NCBI GenBank assembly: GCA_903867855.1
Contig: CAIPTA010000071.1
Coordinates: 1 to 35,254 of the forward strand
Source of the DNA: Oligoflexia bacterium
GTDB taxonomy: Bacteria; Bdellovibrionota; UBA1018; CAIPTA01
DNA length: 35,254 nt
Reading direction: 5' to 3'
The translations under genes were made by a program, and so were the position numbers. Each line of letters begins with the position of its first letter. Positions within the stretch are counted from its first letter, which is position 1. Shown here piece by piece: positions 10,067-18,145 of the stretch. Below the pieces are notes generated by a model that was not told the DNA's origin, did not search any database, and worked only from the letters and a program-made list of their open reading frames with translations.

Positions 10067-10429
10067 ATGCCAGTTAATCGCGAGCATATTTTCCATGTGA
10101 CCACTCCCGAAGCTTGGGCAGCCGCTGAGAGGAGTGGAACTTATGCGGGAGATACGCTCAAGACTGAAGGCTTCATTCACTGTTCTTGTCTTCATCAACT
10201 CTCTGGCGTAGCGTTTCGCTACTATAAGGGTAAACAAAATTTACTCTTGCTAGAGATTGATTCCACTCGCCTGAAAGCGCCACTCAATTTTGAGGGGAAA
10301 GTGGAAGATTTTCCCCATATCTATGGCGAACTCAATGTGAGCGCTGTGCACGCCGCCTATCCTTTTTCTGTGAAAGAAAATGGCGATATGGAATTGCCGA
10401 GAGAGCTTCTCGGCAGTGGGCATGTTTAG
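10067..10429 (+). CDS. DUF952 family protein
   Basis: This 120-aa cytosolic protein has the signature of the DUF952 family: an N-terminal HVTTPEAWAAA segment, EGFIHCS, and FPHIYGELN. The biochemical role of the family is not established; the fold is thought to resemble ADP-ribosyl-transfer-type folds, but nothing here proves an activity. It starts 9 bases after sucD and is probably cotranscribed. Its last ten or so codons lie inside a 31-base sequence repeated exactly at 13180-13210, so the C-terminus may have been rebuilt by an insertion event. Confidence 0.85.
   Translation: MPVNREHIFHVTTPEAWAAAERSGTYAGDTLKTEGFIHCSCLHQLSGVAFRYYKGKQNLLLLEIDSTRLKAPLNFEGKVEDFPHIYGELNVSAVHAAYPFSVKENGDMELPRELLGSGHV
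10395..10425 (+). repeat. 31-bp direct repeat, copy 1 (3' end of the DUF952 gene)
   Basis: This stretch is identical, base for base, to 13180-13210 in the same orientation. It contains an 8-bp inverted repeat (TGCCGAGA, 5-base loop, TCTCGGCA) and ends just before the stop codon of the DUF952 gene. A 2.8-kb AT-rich block lies between the copies. It could be an attachment-type site left by an insertion, or a copied hairpin. Confidence 0.8.
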
Positions 10430-10458
10430 CTGCCAATACGCTAGCTAAGGCCGCTTTC

Positions 10459-10499
10459 AAAAAAACAAAAGTTAACCCAGCGCCTCTTCAACGCTGGGT
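10459..10499 (-). terminator. intrinsic terminator of the DUF2171 gene
   Basis: The arms ACCCAGCG (10475-10482) and CGCTGGGT (10492-10499) form an 8-bp stem with a 9-base loop. On the minus strand the stem is followed by TTTTGTTTTTTT (complement of 10459-10470). The position, 37 bases past the stop of the minus-strand DUF2171 gene, fits a Rho-independent terminator. Confidence 0.7.
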
Positions 10500-10536
10500 A
10501 ATTTGGAACTGAGTGCAGGTAAACTTGCCCCAAATA

Positions 10537-10764
10537 TTAGTTTTCCGTGCGCCATTCTTTCATCGCTTGGTCACCCGGGCGATCAATATGAATTTTTTGG
10601 TCAATAGATTTCACCCAGCTAGTAGGAATGAAATGATGTTTTCCATTTTTATCTTTTTTTAATTTGATACTGTCTTTGCCTTCGAGGTGATCCACAGTCG
10701 CGAATTGACCGTTATTGGAGCAAACTACAGGCATATCGGGTTTGATTTCTTGTGTATTGATCAT
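10537..10764 (-). CDS. DUF2171 family protein (75 aa)
   Basis: This short soluble protein resembles the DUF2171/PRC-barrel-like small proteins. It has INTQEIKPDMPVVCSN at the start, VDHLEGKDSIKL in the middle, then HHFIPTSWVKSID and a final HIDRPGD. The function of the family is unknown. The ATG at 10762-10764 follows an AGAGGAA ribosome binding site by 6 bases; an upstream TTG would add six residues that mostly encode this site, so it is rejected. A terminator follows the gene. It is the first gene inside the repeat-bracketed AT-rich block. Confidence 0.75.
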   Translation of the reverse strand: MINTQEIKPDMPVVCSNNGQFATVDHLEGKDSIKLKKDKNGKHHFIPTSWVKSIDQKIHIDRPGDQAMKEWRTEN

Positions 10765-11078
10765 ATAAATTTCCTCTTTCAATTGTATGTTTTGGAAGAC
10801 ACTCGCAAGGCATGTGCCACTTAGTTAGATTCCTGTTTCAAGTGGCTCTGGTTGGCCACAGATTTGCCATTGATCAAAGCTTTGGATCATTCTCGGCCTT
10901 CAAAAAAGAATTTACGAGCGCTGCTATCAAACTATTCGGAGCAGGATGGGTATTTTTGGTGATTGCGCCAAGGGAAGATATAACGCTCCAATAGTTCCGA
11001 TGAGCTATTTCTAAAATATTGATACTGCCGCCATCAGATCAAACTCAAAATGATAAAATTCAGAAGCCGGAGTATTAA
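10765..11078. other. 314-bp stretch without a recognised gene
   Basis: Apart from the ribosome binding site of the DUF2171 gene at its left edge, I see no convincing coding frame, RNA gene or strong hairpin here. A 60-codon plus-strand frame at 10812-10994 has no recognisable similarity and no ribosome binding site. The promoter of the DUF2171 gene should lie in the left part. Confidence 0.5.
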
Positions 11079-11843
11079 CTATCCCAACAGCATTCGCCAA
11101 AGGCCCACTTTTTCGCTTGGTGTAAGCCCTAAGGGAAAAAAATCTGGCATGCTTTCAGGCAAAGTTTGTGTACCAAAAATTTTATCCCAAAAAGTCCAAA
11201 CGAAGGAATAATTTGAATCATGAAGCTTTCTCTCGAAAGCATGGTGAATGCGATGATACTGAGGAGTTACCAGAATGCGATCAAGTATCGGGATATGTAA
11301 ATCAAAATTCACGTGCCCAGCCATTTGAGCATACAAACCTTGAACTCCTATCGTGGCCAAAACAATTGGATTTAAATTTGAAATACTTAAAATCAAAATA
11401 TTTTTGAATCCAAGTAGAAAGATGTGAACAAAACTTCCTCTGAAGCCAGAAAACCAGAATAGTTGTTCAGGAGAATGATGCCAACGGTGGAAATTCCAGA
11501 AGTGCTTCGAGTGGAGCAATCTATGCGCGAGGTAATTGATAAAGTCCGCAGCCAAACTTGCGGCAGGCACTAGAACATACCAAGGAAGCTCATTGATCGT
11601 CGTTTGCAGGGAATGCAGTACTGGTAGCTTTCTGAGCGCAGCAACAGACAAGGCAAAGCTACATGCCCCCAGAAATACACAGAAGATTCCAAGAGCATCG
11701 ATCCAATGTTCGCGATATTTTTTATTATCACGAACTGCAAATCTCCATTCAAATAGTCCAAGAAACAATCCAAAAGCCATAACCGAAGCGAGTTGAATTA
11801 ATTGTCCACGTAAAACTTCTTTTATTTCCTGCATAAAATTCAC
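11079..11843 (-). CDS. sterol desaturase / fatty acid hydroxylase superfamily membrane enzyme
   Basis: This 254-aa integral membrane protein has three to four hydrophobic segments and the histidine clusters that bind the di-iron centre in this superfamily: HRLLH (about 107-111), HRWHH (about 119-123) and HRIHH (about 198-202), with a further conserved His in the HVNFDLH region. These enzymes use O2 to hydroxylate or desaturate lipid chains or sterol-like substrates; the substrate is unknown here. It starts one base after the stop of the desaturase gene, so the two are one operon and may act on the same lipid. The base composition is clearly more AT-rich than the flanking mdh-sucCD and ndk regions, which suggests acquisition. 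Confidence 0.87.
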   Translation of the reverse strand: MNFMQEIKEVLRGQLIQLASVMAFGLFLGLFEWRFAVRDNKKYREHWIDALGIFCVFLGACSFALSVAALRKLPVLHSLQTTINELPWYVLVPAASLAADFINYLAHRLLHSKHFWNFHRWHHSPEQLFWFSGFRGSFVHIFLLGFKNILILSISNLNPIVLATIGVQGLYAQMAGHVNFDLHIPILDRILVTPQYHRIHHAFERKLHDSNYSFVWTFWDKIFGTQTLPESMPDFFPLGLTPSEKVGLWRMLLG

Positions 11844-11844
11844 C

Positions 11845-12951
11845 TTAAGGAGTTTGCCCTAGTTTTTTTAGAAAACGAAAATGGGATGCGATAGCCTCCC
11901 GAAAAGTGGAAAATTCCAGATAGGGCACATCTCTTTCTGTACAAAGCTGGCGCACGATCTTTTGCAGTTCTGGGTGATAAACATGGCTAATCGATGGAAA
12001 AAGATGATGCTCTACCTGAAAATTAAGTCCACCTAAAGCAAAGCGCCAAAAAGCATTCCCTGTTGCAAAGTTGCTTGTAGTGGCTAGCTGATGGATAGCA
12101 AAATCGTTACTTATATTTCCAGTTTCGGAGATTACAAATTTTACCTTCTCATTAAGATGGGCCACTTGAAAAATTAGGCTAAATAAAATACCCAATGCCA
12201 TTTGCACGAAAAGAAATGTTCCTAAAACTTTCCAAAAGGGAAAATAGAGGCTGGGCAAGACTAGGAATAGAAAGATATTTATCCCCTTAAATACAAAAAT
12301 TTTAAGCAGGGTCTTTTTTTTCAAGGGCTTCATCGGATAGTTACAAATTTTTTTGCTCGAAATAGCCGAAAAATCGGAAAAGAAAATCCAAGATAGAGTT
12401 AGCAATGAATAGAGAGGCAACGCATACAAATTCTGCTTGCGATGACGAGGTAGTAATGGGCGGTTGGGGTTAAACCGAAGTAGCGGATAGGAAAGATCCA
12501 TATCGCCATCCCATGCAGTGATATTTGTGAAATCATGATGAAGATGCTGGTGCTTTAATCGATACAAATCGCCACTAATGCCAAAAAAATCCCAAGTGCA
12601 ATAGGAAAGCTTTGTAAGTGCGGAATTTTTAAAATAGGTGCCGTGAGCACATTCGTGCATCACGTTCATTCCAAGTAGAAAAATAACAGCTACCATCGAA
12701 CAGGCGAGAGCCACTACTGAATAAAAATTTTGCTGGACGAGGAAAAAACTCAAATAGATTCCAAAAAATAAAACGTATAAAAAGGCAGCCTTTACTTTTA
12801 AGCTGGCTGGTGCTTTTGGCAGTACTTGATTGTGGCGAAAGTAGGCAGACACTCTTTGATTCAGCTCCAGCTGAAAACTACGATCTGATGGCCTGAAGTG
12901 TGGCTTAGGCAAAGTGGAAGTGTGGGGCTGCATTGGAAAATTGTAATTCAT
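11845..12951 (-). CDS. membrane fatty acid desaturase (front-end-like)
   Basis: This 368-aa membrane protein has the three histidine boxes of acyl-lipid/acyl-CoA desaturases: HECAHG (about 114-119), HQHLHH (about 150-155) and QVEHHLFPSISH near residue 310. The Gln replacing the first His of the third box is typical of front-end (delta-5/delta-6-like) desaturases and of bacterial linoleoyl-CoA desaturase-like proteins, but there is no fused cytochrome b5 domain. It would insert a double bond using O2 and an external electron donor. The ATG at 12951 is used; a second Met lies at residue 7. It is transcribed with the hydroxylase and is AT-rich like it. Confidence 0.88.
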   Translation of the reverse strand: MNYNFPMQPHTSTLPKPHFRPSDRSFQLELNQRVSAYFRHNQVLPKAPASLKVKAAFLYVLFFGIYLSFFLVQQNFYSVVALACSMVAVIFLLGMNVMHECAHGTYFKNSALTKLSYCTWDFFGISGDLYRLKHQHLHHDFTNITAWDGDMDLSYPLLRFNPNRPLLPRHRKQNLYALPLYSLLTLSWIFFSDFSAISSKKICNYPMKPLKKKTLLKIFVFKGINIFLFLVLPSLYFPFWKVLGTFLFVQMALGILFSLIFQVAHLNEKVKFVISETGNISNDFAIHQLATTSNFATGNAFWRFALGGLNFQVEHHLFPSISHVYHPELQKIVRQLCTERDVPYLEFSTFREAIASHFRFLKKLGQTP

Positions 12952-13174
12952 TTCGCGATTTTTTGAGCCAAGTTTTTTGTCGTAATGCCCTGTACGTTTC
13001 TTCCCGAAGTGATCTCCCCGAGCACTTGCAATGCTAGGTTCACAAATATTGTTTCGTTTTGCACATGAATTTTGGCAAATGCAGCGAGGGTCATTTGCTC
13101 ACCTAGGCGAAGGGGCTCCGGGCGCTGAACTTGTAAGGTTAGGGATTGAGTTAGCCTGCACGAATTGTATCAAC

Positions 13175-13210
13175 CCCACTGCCGAGAGAGCTTCTCGGCA
13201 GTGGGCATGT
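13175..13210 (+). repeat. 31-bp direct repeat, copy 2, inside a perfect 13-bp hairpin
   Basis: Bases 13180-13210 are identical to 10395-10425 in the same orientation. Here the flanking bases extend the inverted repeat to 13 perfect pairs (13175-13187 with 13193-13205, 5-base loop GAGCT). The hairpin lies 10 bases beyond the stop of the minus-strand repeat-protein gene, so it may end that transcript, although no T tract follows on the minus strand. Confidence 0.8.
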
Positions 13211-13214
13211 GTAG

Positions 13215-13976
13215 TTATTTAAACTTTTTTAGTGAGTTCAGAATTTCTTTCACACTTTCTTGATGGCCAGGGCAGCCTTCTGCAGTGTAGTTCACAGCGC
13301 AGTAGCCGGGGCATCCGGGAGAGGTATAGTTCACAGCGCAATAGCCAGGGCAGCCTTCTGCGGTATAGTTCACGGCACAATAACCGGGGCAACCTTCAGA
13401 CGTATAGTTCACAGCGCAGTAGCCAGGGCAGCCTTCTGCAGTGTAGTTCAGGGCACAGTTGTTATCATCGCTGTGGTGGTCGTCACCATCGTGATGGTCT
13501 CCATGGGTGTTTTGGTTGTCCCCATCGTGGTGATCGTCGCCGTTATTGTTTTGGCCACTAAATCCAGGGCATCCTTCAGCGTTATAGTTCGCAGAGCAGA
13601 AGCCAGGGCAACCTTCTGCGTTATAGTTTGCGGAGCAATAACCAGGACAACCTTCAGCGTTATAGTTCGCAGAGCAGAAGCCAGGGCAACCTTCGGCGTT
13701 GTAGTTTGCGGAGCAATAACCAGGACAACCTTCTGCGTTATAGTTCGCAGAGCAGTAGCCAGGGCATCCTTCAGCGTTATAGTTCGCAGCGCAATTATTG
13801 TCGTCACTGCTGTGATGGTCGTCGCCGTCATGATGGTCACCATTATCGCCGATATGATGGCCATCGCCTGAGTGATTGCTTGCGCCGGAGAAGTCAGCGA
13901 GAGCAAAGTTTGCGTGCATACTGGCCAGAATGGCGATGAGTTGTAGGCTGCGCAGCCAGAATTTTTTCGTGAACAT
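13215..13976 (-). CDS. secreted Cys-repeat protein with His/Asp-rich linkers (253 aa)
   Basis: I do not recognise this protein as a named family. From the ATG at 13974-13976 (AAGGAG ribosome binding site about 10 bases upstream) it has a signal peptide ending near NFALA (residue 27). It then shows a two-fold plan: a linker rich in His and Asp (28-61, seven His), six 13-residue repeats (62-139), a second similar linker (140-173, seven His), five more repeats (174-238) and a basic tail. The unit reads C-S/A-x-N-Y-N/T-A/S-E-G-C-P-G-Y/F, with Cys at positions 1 and 10, giving 22 Cys in total. An extracellular metal-binding or disulfide-linked structural role is inferred from composition only. An in-frame GTG/TTG extension upstream (to 14063) lacks a leader and is rejected. 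Confidence 0.8.
   Translation of the reverse strand: MFTKKFWLRSLQLIAILASMHANFALADFSGASNHSGDGHHIGDNGDHHDGDDHHSSDDNNCAANYNAEGCPGYCSANYNAEGCPGYCSANYNAEGCPGFCSANYNAEGCPGYCSANYNAEGCPGFCSANYNAEGCPGFSGQNNNGDDHHDGDNQNTHGDHHDGDDHHSDDNNCALNYTAEGCPGYCAVNYTSEGCPGYCAVNYTAEGCPGYCAVNYTSPGCPGYCAVNYTAEGCPGHQESVKEILNSLKKFK
13263..13457 (-). repeat. five 39-bp tandem coding repeats (block 2)
   Basis: Five head-to-tail 39-base units encode the C-terminal Cys repeats (CAVNYTAEGCPGY type). The block differs from block 1 by Thr for Asn after NY and Val/Leu for Ala at position 3, so each block appears to have homogenised separately. Confidence 0.85.
13560..13793 (-). repeat. six 39-bp tandem coding repeats (block 1)
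   Basis: Six head-to-tail 39-base units encode CSANYNAEGCPGY/F repeats. Units are nearly identical and differ mainly at third codon positions and in the Tyr/Phe ending, pointing to recent unit duplication or gene conversion. Confidence 0.85.
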
Positions 13977-14269
13977 AAAGTGAATCTCCTTTGAGTGGTT
14001 AGTAATTTCAGATCCGCGAATTGCAACGACCATGCCGCGGAGATTTGATTTCAAACCGAGCACAGGCCCAGCTGGAGTGCATTTGTAGGCGGCGGAGGAG
14101 GTGCGTTCTTATCCCAACTAAATTCGTTGGAGGCAAAGTGCGCCCATGATGTAGTGCGTTATTTTCCGCTCTTGTCAAACGCAGGCCCTTTTGCCATAAC
14201 AAGGGCGACATCGGCAGAGGACCATTTCTCTAGGTCGCCGAACTATTAATACATGGGGTTTTCCAATTT

Positions 14270-14698
14270 ATGGCAACAGAAGTAACTTTTTCGATCGTAA
14301 AACCAAACGCAGTGAAGAAAAACGTAATCGGTAAGATCCTTACCCGCTTCGAAGACCAAGGTCTTGAAGTAGTAGCTGCTCGCATGACTCGTCTACCAAA
14401 AGAAAAAGCGGAAGGCTTCTATATCGAGCACAAAGATCGCCCGTTCTTCGATAGCCTCATTCGTTTCATGACTAGCGGACCTATCCTTCTCCTCGCGCTT
14501 CGCGGTGAGAACGCCGTAGCTCGCAACCGTGAAATCATGGGCGCAACTGATCCTTCGAAAGCGGCTGCTGGCACCCTTCGTAAAGATTTCGCTGATAGCA
14601 TTGAAGCAAACGCTGTGCACGGAAGTGATTCCCTCGCCTCTGCTCAACGCGAGATCGCTTACTTCTTCGACAAGTCTGAGCTCTGCCACCGCGAGTGA
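14270..14698 (+). CDS. ndk: nucleoside diphosphate kinase
   Basis: Ndk transfers the gamma phosphate from ATP to nucleoside diphosphates through a phosphohistidine. The 142-aa protein has the standard length, the N-terminal FSIVKPNAV, and the active-site NAVHGSDS with His117. The upstream ribosome binding site is weak (GGGG about 10 bases before the ATG). Its TGA overlaps the GTG of nadE (GTGA), so the two are coupled. About 290 bases upstream, as far as the divergent repeat-protein gene, hold no other recognised gene and should contain its promoter. Confidence 0.96.
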   Translation: MATEVTFSIVKPNAVKKNVIGKILTRFEDQGLEVVAARMTRLPKEKAEGFYIEHKDRPFFDSLIRFMTSGPILLLALRGENAVARNREIMGATDPSKAAAGTLRKDFADSIEANAVHGSDSLASAQREIAYFFDKSELCHRE

Positions 14699-16386
14699 GG
14701 CTCGCTCTCGTTCCCGTTAATGTAAAGGTGGGCGACTTCGCAGCCAATGTGAAGACCCACCTCCATGAAATCGAAAAGGCCGTGAAGCTCGGTGCTGAAC
14801 TTGTTGTGTTCCCCGAGCTTTCTTTGATTGGCTATTCCCCCCAAGATCTCCTCCTTCGCCCCGATTTTCCTGCTCGTGCCGAAGCGCAGCTCAAGGAATT
14901 TGAATCTTCTGTAGCGAAACAGTTTCCGAATATAGCCGTGATCGTGGGAGCCGCTCTGCCTTTGCCCGTGGCCAATGCCACCGGACCCACCTTAAAATCC
15001 CTCGCGAACTGCGCTGTATTCCTCCAGGGTGGACGCAAAGAAATCCGTATCAAAACCCTGTTGCCATTCTATGACGTATTTATGGAATCCCGCTACTTCG
15101 AGCCTGCTCCCAGCTTTGGCCCTGAGTATTCGGGCCCCATCGAGTGCAATGGGAAAAAACTGGGCATCGTTATTTGCGAAGATAGCTGGACAGAACAGAC
15201 CCTCTTAGACCGCAAAATCCATAATCATAATCCGAGCGCAAAGCTAAAAGAGCAAGGTTCTGAAGTACTTATCAATATAAGCGCCTCTCCTTTCGATGCG
15301 AAAAAGAAGCCTGCTCGCAGGCAAACCATTATCGATGCAGCTCGCGCAGTGGGATTGCCGATCGCCTACGTGAATCACTTTGGTGCGCAAGATGAAATTA
15401 TCTTTGATGGCGATGCTTTTTTGTATGATGGGGCAGGGGAGCTGCTGGCGAACAAGCAAGAGTTGAACGGCGAAATTCTCCTCATCGATCTTGATCGCAC
15501 AAAACCTATCACAGAAAAAAAGATCGCGAATTTGGAGCTACAATCCTTGGAAGCCGCGCTCGTATTGGGTCTTCGCGACTATGCGAAGAAGAACGGTTTT
15601 TCTCGTTTCGTGCTCGGCCTTTCCGGCGGCATCGACTCAGCGTTAGTGGCCTGTTTGGCTGTGCGAGCCCTGGGGCCTGAGAATGTTTTTGGCATTGCGA
15701 TGCCGAGTAAGTTTTCTTCGTCTCACAGTATCGAGGATGCAGAAGAGCTAGCGGCAAACTTAAAAATAAAGCTTTTCCACGTGCCGATCAAAATGCCTCA
15801 TAGCACTGTGCAGATGGGCTTGAAATCGGCTTTTCCAGATGGTCTGCAAGGCTTAACCGACGAGAATTTGCAGAGTCGCCTGCGGGGAATTACGGTGATG
15901 GCCTTCGCGAATCAATTGGAGGCCCTCGCACTCGCTACAGGCAATAAGTCGGAATTGGCCATGGGTTATTCTACTCTTTATGGGGATCTATGCGGGGCAG
16001 TGGCTCCCATCGGCGATCTCTACAAGCGCGATGTGTATGCGCTTGCGAGTTTCATCAACCAGGCGAGACATTTGATTCCAGAGCGAACGATCACGAAGGC
16101 GCCTTCGGCGGAATTACGCCCTAATCAGGTGGACCAAGATAGCTTGCCGCCGTATCCCTTACTGGATGCGGCTCTAGAGCTACTCATCGAGCAGGAGCTC
16201 TCTCCGGCAGCGACGCTCACGAAATTAGCGCGCGAATTTCCTAACCTAGATCTAACGCTACTCGAATCAATTGAGCGTAAGATCCGCTTTTCGGAGTATA
16301 AACGTAGTCAGGCCCCGGTGGTCTTGAAGGTTTCTGCGAAGGCTTTTGGTTCGGGTAGACGTTATCCTATCACTAGTTTTTTTTAG
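14695..16386 (+). CDS. nadE: glutamine-dependent NAD+ synthetase
   Basis: NadE makes NAD+ from nicotinic acid adenine dinucleotide, ATP and ammonia released from glutamine. The 563-aa protein joins an N-terminal nitrilase-type glutaminase domain to an NAD synthase domain. The glutaminase triad is Glu41 in VFPELS, Lys120 in RIKTLLP and Cys161 in VICEDSW. The synthase P-loop is SGGIDS at about 310-315, followed by the family segments TGNKSE and GYSTLYGD. The start is a GTG overlapping the ndk stop. nadC lies elsewhere in the window, so the de novo route is also represented. Confidence 0.95.
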   Translation: MRLALVPVNVKVGDFAANVKTHLHEIEKAVKLGAELVVFPELSLIGYSPQDLLLRPDFPARAEAQLKEFESSVAKQFPNIAVIVGAALPLPVANATGPTLKSLANCAVFLQGGRKEIRIKTLLPFYDVFMESRYFEPAPSFGPEYSGPIECNGKKLGIVICEDSWTEQTLLDRKIHNHNPSAKLKEQGSEVLINISASPFDAKKKPARRQTIIDAARAVGLPIAYVNHFGAQDEIIFDGDAFLYDGAGELLANKQELNGEILLIDLDRTKPITEKKIANLELQSLEAALVLGLRDYAKKNGFSRFVLGLSGGIDSALVACLAVRALGPENVFGIAMPSKFSSSHSIEDAEELAANLKIKLFHVPIKMPHSTVQMGLKSAFPDGLQGLTDENLQSRLRGITVMAFANQLEALALATGNKSELAMGYSTLYGDLCGAVAPIGDLYKRDVYALASFINQARHLIPERTITKAPSAELRPNQVDQDSLPPYPLLDAALELLIEQELSPAATLTKLAREFPNLDLTLLESIERKIRFSEYKRSQAPVVLKVSAKAFGSGRRYPITSFF

Positions 16387-16467
16387 AATCTCCTTGTCCG
16401 CTTTGGCATGGCGTGTTAATTCCCCTCCTAGGGAATACCCTTTAGGTTTCAAAATCGGAGTAATGCC

Positions 16468-16866
16468 ATGAACGTAGATGTAAAAAATGTGGTTTCAAAA
16501 CTAAACAAACTCGAAAAAACTCTTCGTAGCAAAATCGAGAGCGGTGCGCTGATCAATGAAGTGCGTCGTTATGCAGATACCAAGGCGAAAGTTCTCAAGC
16601 AAAAAGTGCAACACTCCAAGGATTTGAAAAAAGTAGTGGCAGTGCTGGATCAGCGTAAAAAGCAATTTGAAAAAGCCGCTAAAGGCCTTCCTAAGGAAGT
16701 AAAAGCCGTTCGCAGCTACCTTTTATCTCAGCGCAAGGAACTCGATAAATTGGGCAAAGGTCTGCTCAATCGCGTAAAAGCCGCGCAAGGCAAAAAAGCC
16801 CCTGCAAAAAAGGCCACGGCTGCTCGCAAAAGCACCACCAAGAAAACTGCTGCTCGTCGTAAGTAA
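16468..16866 (+). CDS. histone H1-like basic protein
   Basis: This 132-aa cytosolic protein has a helical, charged N-terminal two thirds (Lys/Glu-rich, possibly coiled coil) and a tail from about residue 108 made almost only of Lys, Ala, Thr, Arg and Pro (KKAPAKKATAARKSTTKK). Such tails are typical of bacterial histone H1-like and AlgP-like DNA-binding proteins, so a nucleoid role is inferred. A GGAG sequence precedes the ATG by about 7 bases. It stands alone between nadE and an intrinsic-type hairpin. Confidence 0.8.
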   Translation: MNVDVKNVVSKLNKLEKTLRSKIESGALINEVRRYADTKAKVLKQKVQHSKDLKKVVAVLDQRKKQFEKAAKGLPKEVKAVRSYLLSQRKELDKLGKGLLNRVKAAQGKKAPAKKATAARKSTTKKTAARRK

Positions 16867-16878
16867 TTAGTTTTTTGT

Positions 16879-16904
16879 AAAGGCTTCCAGCGATGGAAGC
16901 CTTT
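16879..16904 (+). terminator. strong hairpin after the histone-like gene
   Basis: A perfect 11-bp stem (AAAGGCTTCCA with TGGAAGCCTTT, loop GCGA) starts 12 bases after the stop. Only three T residues end the stem and none follow, so termination may be partial. The right arm contains GGAAG, which could serve as the ribosome binding site for the MFS gene starting at 16910. Confidence 0.55.
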
Positions 16905-16909
16905 ATGGC

Positions 16910-18145
16910 ATGATGCCACTCATGTTTCTCGATCTCTCTCCCTTCCGCAAATATCCCCATTTTCGTAAACTCTATGCCGGCCAATTAGTTTCCTATATTG
17001 GCACGATGATCACTTATGTGGCTTTGCCGTATCAGGTATATCATCTCACGAATTCCTCTTTCGCCGTCGGCCTGATCGGGCTCGTGCAACTAGTGCCTAT
17101 TTTATTTACTGCCTTTTTAGGCGGTGCTTATGCAGATGCGGTGGACCGAAAGAAGATATTGCTCGTTGCCGAAGCTTTACTCGCCATTTGCTCCGGCCTT
17201 CAGGCCTGGAATGCCTCTCTCGCTTCTCCGAAAATTTGGATTGTCTATGCGGTGGCCGCTCTTGCTTCTGCCATCAATGGATTTCACCGTCCGGCTCATC
17301 AATCGATCTTGCCGCGCTTAATTGCAAAAGAAGATATTCCCGCGGTGAGCGCCTTAGGTTCTCTCAGGAGTAATCTCGCTTCTATTGGTGGCCCCGCCAT
17401 TGGTGGGCTCATTCTCGCTCGCTTTGGCCTCGGCACAGCCTATCTTGTGGATGTGGTGAGCTTTGCTTTTTCCTTTTCGATGATTGCCGCGCTTCCAAGC
17501 ATACTGCCCACGGGGGAGAAAAAATCACCGAGCTTGCAGACAATTCGCGAAGGGATTTCCTATGCAAAAAGCCGCCAGGAATTGATCGGCACCTACGCGG
17601 TGGATTTCATTGCGATGATCTTTGGTATGCCAAACGCTCTCTTTCCTGCCATGGCTGCGGGTTATGGGGGAGCCAAAGTTTTAGGTTGGTTCTATTCTGC
17701 TCCCTCGATCGGAGCCCTTGTTGCCACGCTCTTCAGTGGAAATTTGAAAAAAGTGAAGCGCCATGGGGCAGGGGTGATTGTGGCCGCCCTAGTGTGGGGT
17801 GTGGCGATTATTTTATTTGGAGCAATTCACAATCTTTGGATTGCGCTCTTCTTTCTAGGCGTGGCTGGTGCGGCGGATATGGTGAGTGTGGTCTATCGTT
17901 TTACGATTTGGAACGAAACGATTCCGGATCGATTGCGAGGGCGTCTGGCTGGCGTGGAGATGCTCAGCTATTTGAGCGGACCCATGCTCGGCAATGTGGA
18001 ATCGGGTATGGTAGCAGCAGCCACTACCACGGCCTTCTCCGTGATCTCAGGGGGCGTGCTCTGCGTAGTATTTGTGGGCCTAAGCGTGGTGTGGTTGCCG
18101 AAGTTTTGGTCTTACCACTCGGATAAAGTGCCTATTGAAGCCTAG
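16910..18145 (+). CDS. MFS transporter (EntS/DHA3-like)
   Basis: This is a 411-aa inner-membrane protein with about twelve hydrophobic segments. The N-terminal part (FRKLYAGQLVSYIGTMITYVALP) and the loop 2-3 motif GGAYADAVDRKKIL are typical of the MFS_3/EntS-like exporters (enterobactin and macrolide-type efflux). The substrate is unknown. The start is ambiguous: ATG codons occur at 16910, 16913 and 16922. Its TAG overlaps the stop of the convergent MBL gene by four bases (CTAG). Confidence 0.85.
   Translation: MMPLMFLDLSPFRKYPHFRKLYAGQLVSYIGTMITYVALPYQVYHLTNSSFAVGLIGLVQLVPILFTAFLGGAYADAVDRKKILLVAEALLAICSGLQAWNASLASPKIWIVYAVAALASAINGFHRPAHQSILPRLIAKEDIPAVSALGSLRSNLASIGGPAIGGLILARFGLGTAYLVDVVSFAFSFSMIAALPSILPTGEKKSPSLQTIREGISYAKSRQELIGTYAVDFIAMIFGMPNALFPAMAAGYGGAKVLGWFYSAPSIGALVATLFSGNLKKVKRHGAGVIVAALVWGVAIILFGAIHNLWIALFFLGVAGAADMVSVVYRFTIWNETIPDRLRGRLAGVEMLSYLSGPMLGNVESGMVAAATTTAFSVISGGVLCVVFVGLSVVWLPKFWSYHSDKVPIEA

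Noticed and set aside
10812-10994. 60-codon plus-strand frame in the 10765-11078 gap
   Set aside because: It has no ribosome binding site, no family resemblance and no supporting context.
13031-13222. 63-codon plus-strand frame running through repeat copy 2
   Set aside because: It has no ribosome binding site or recognisable similarity, and it ends inside the neighbouring gene.
13260-13871. 203-codon plus-strand frame in the repeat-protein gene; also a possible CRISPR array
   Set aside because: The 39-bp units are adjacent without spacers and encode a regular secreted protein on the minus strand; the opposite frame is only a mirror of the repeats.
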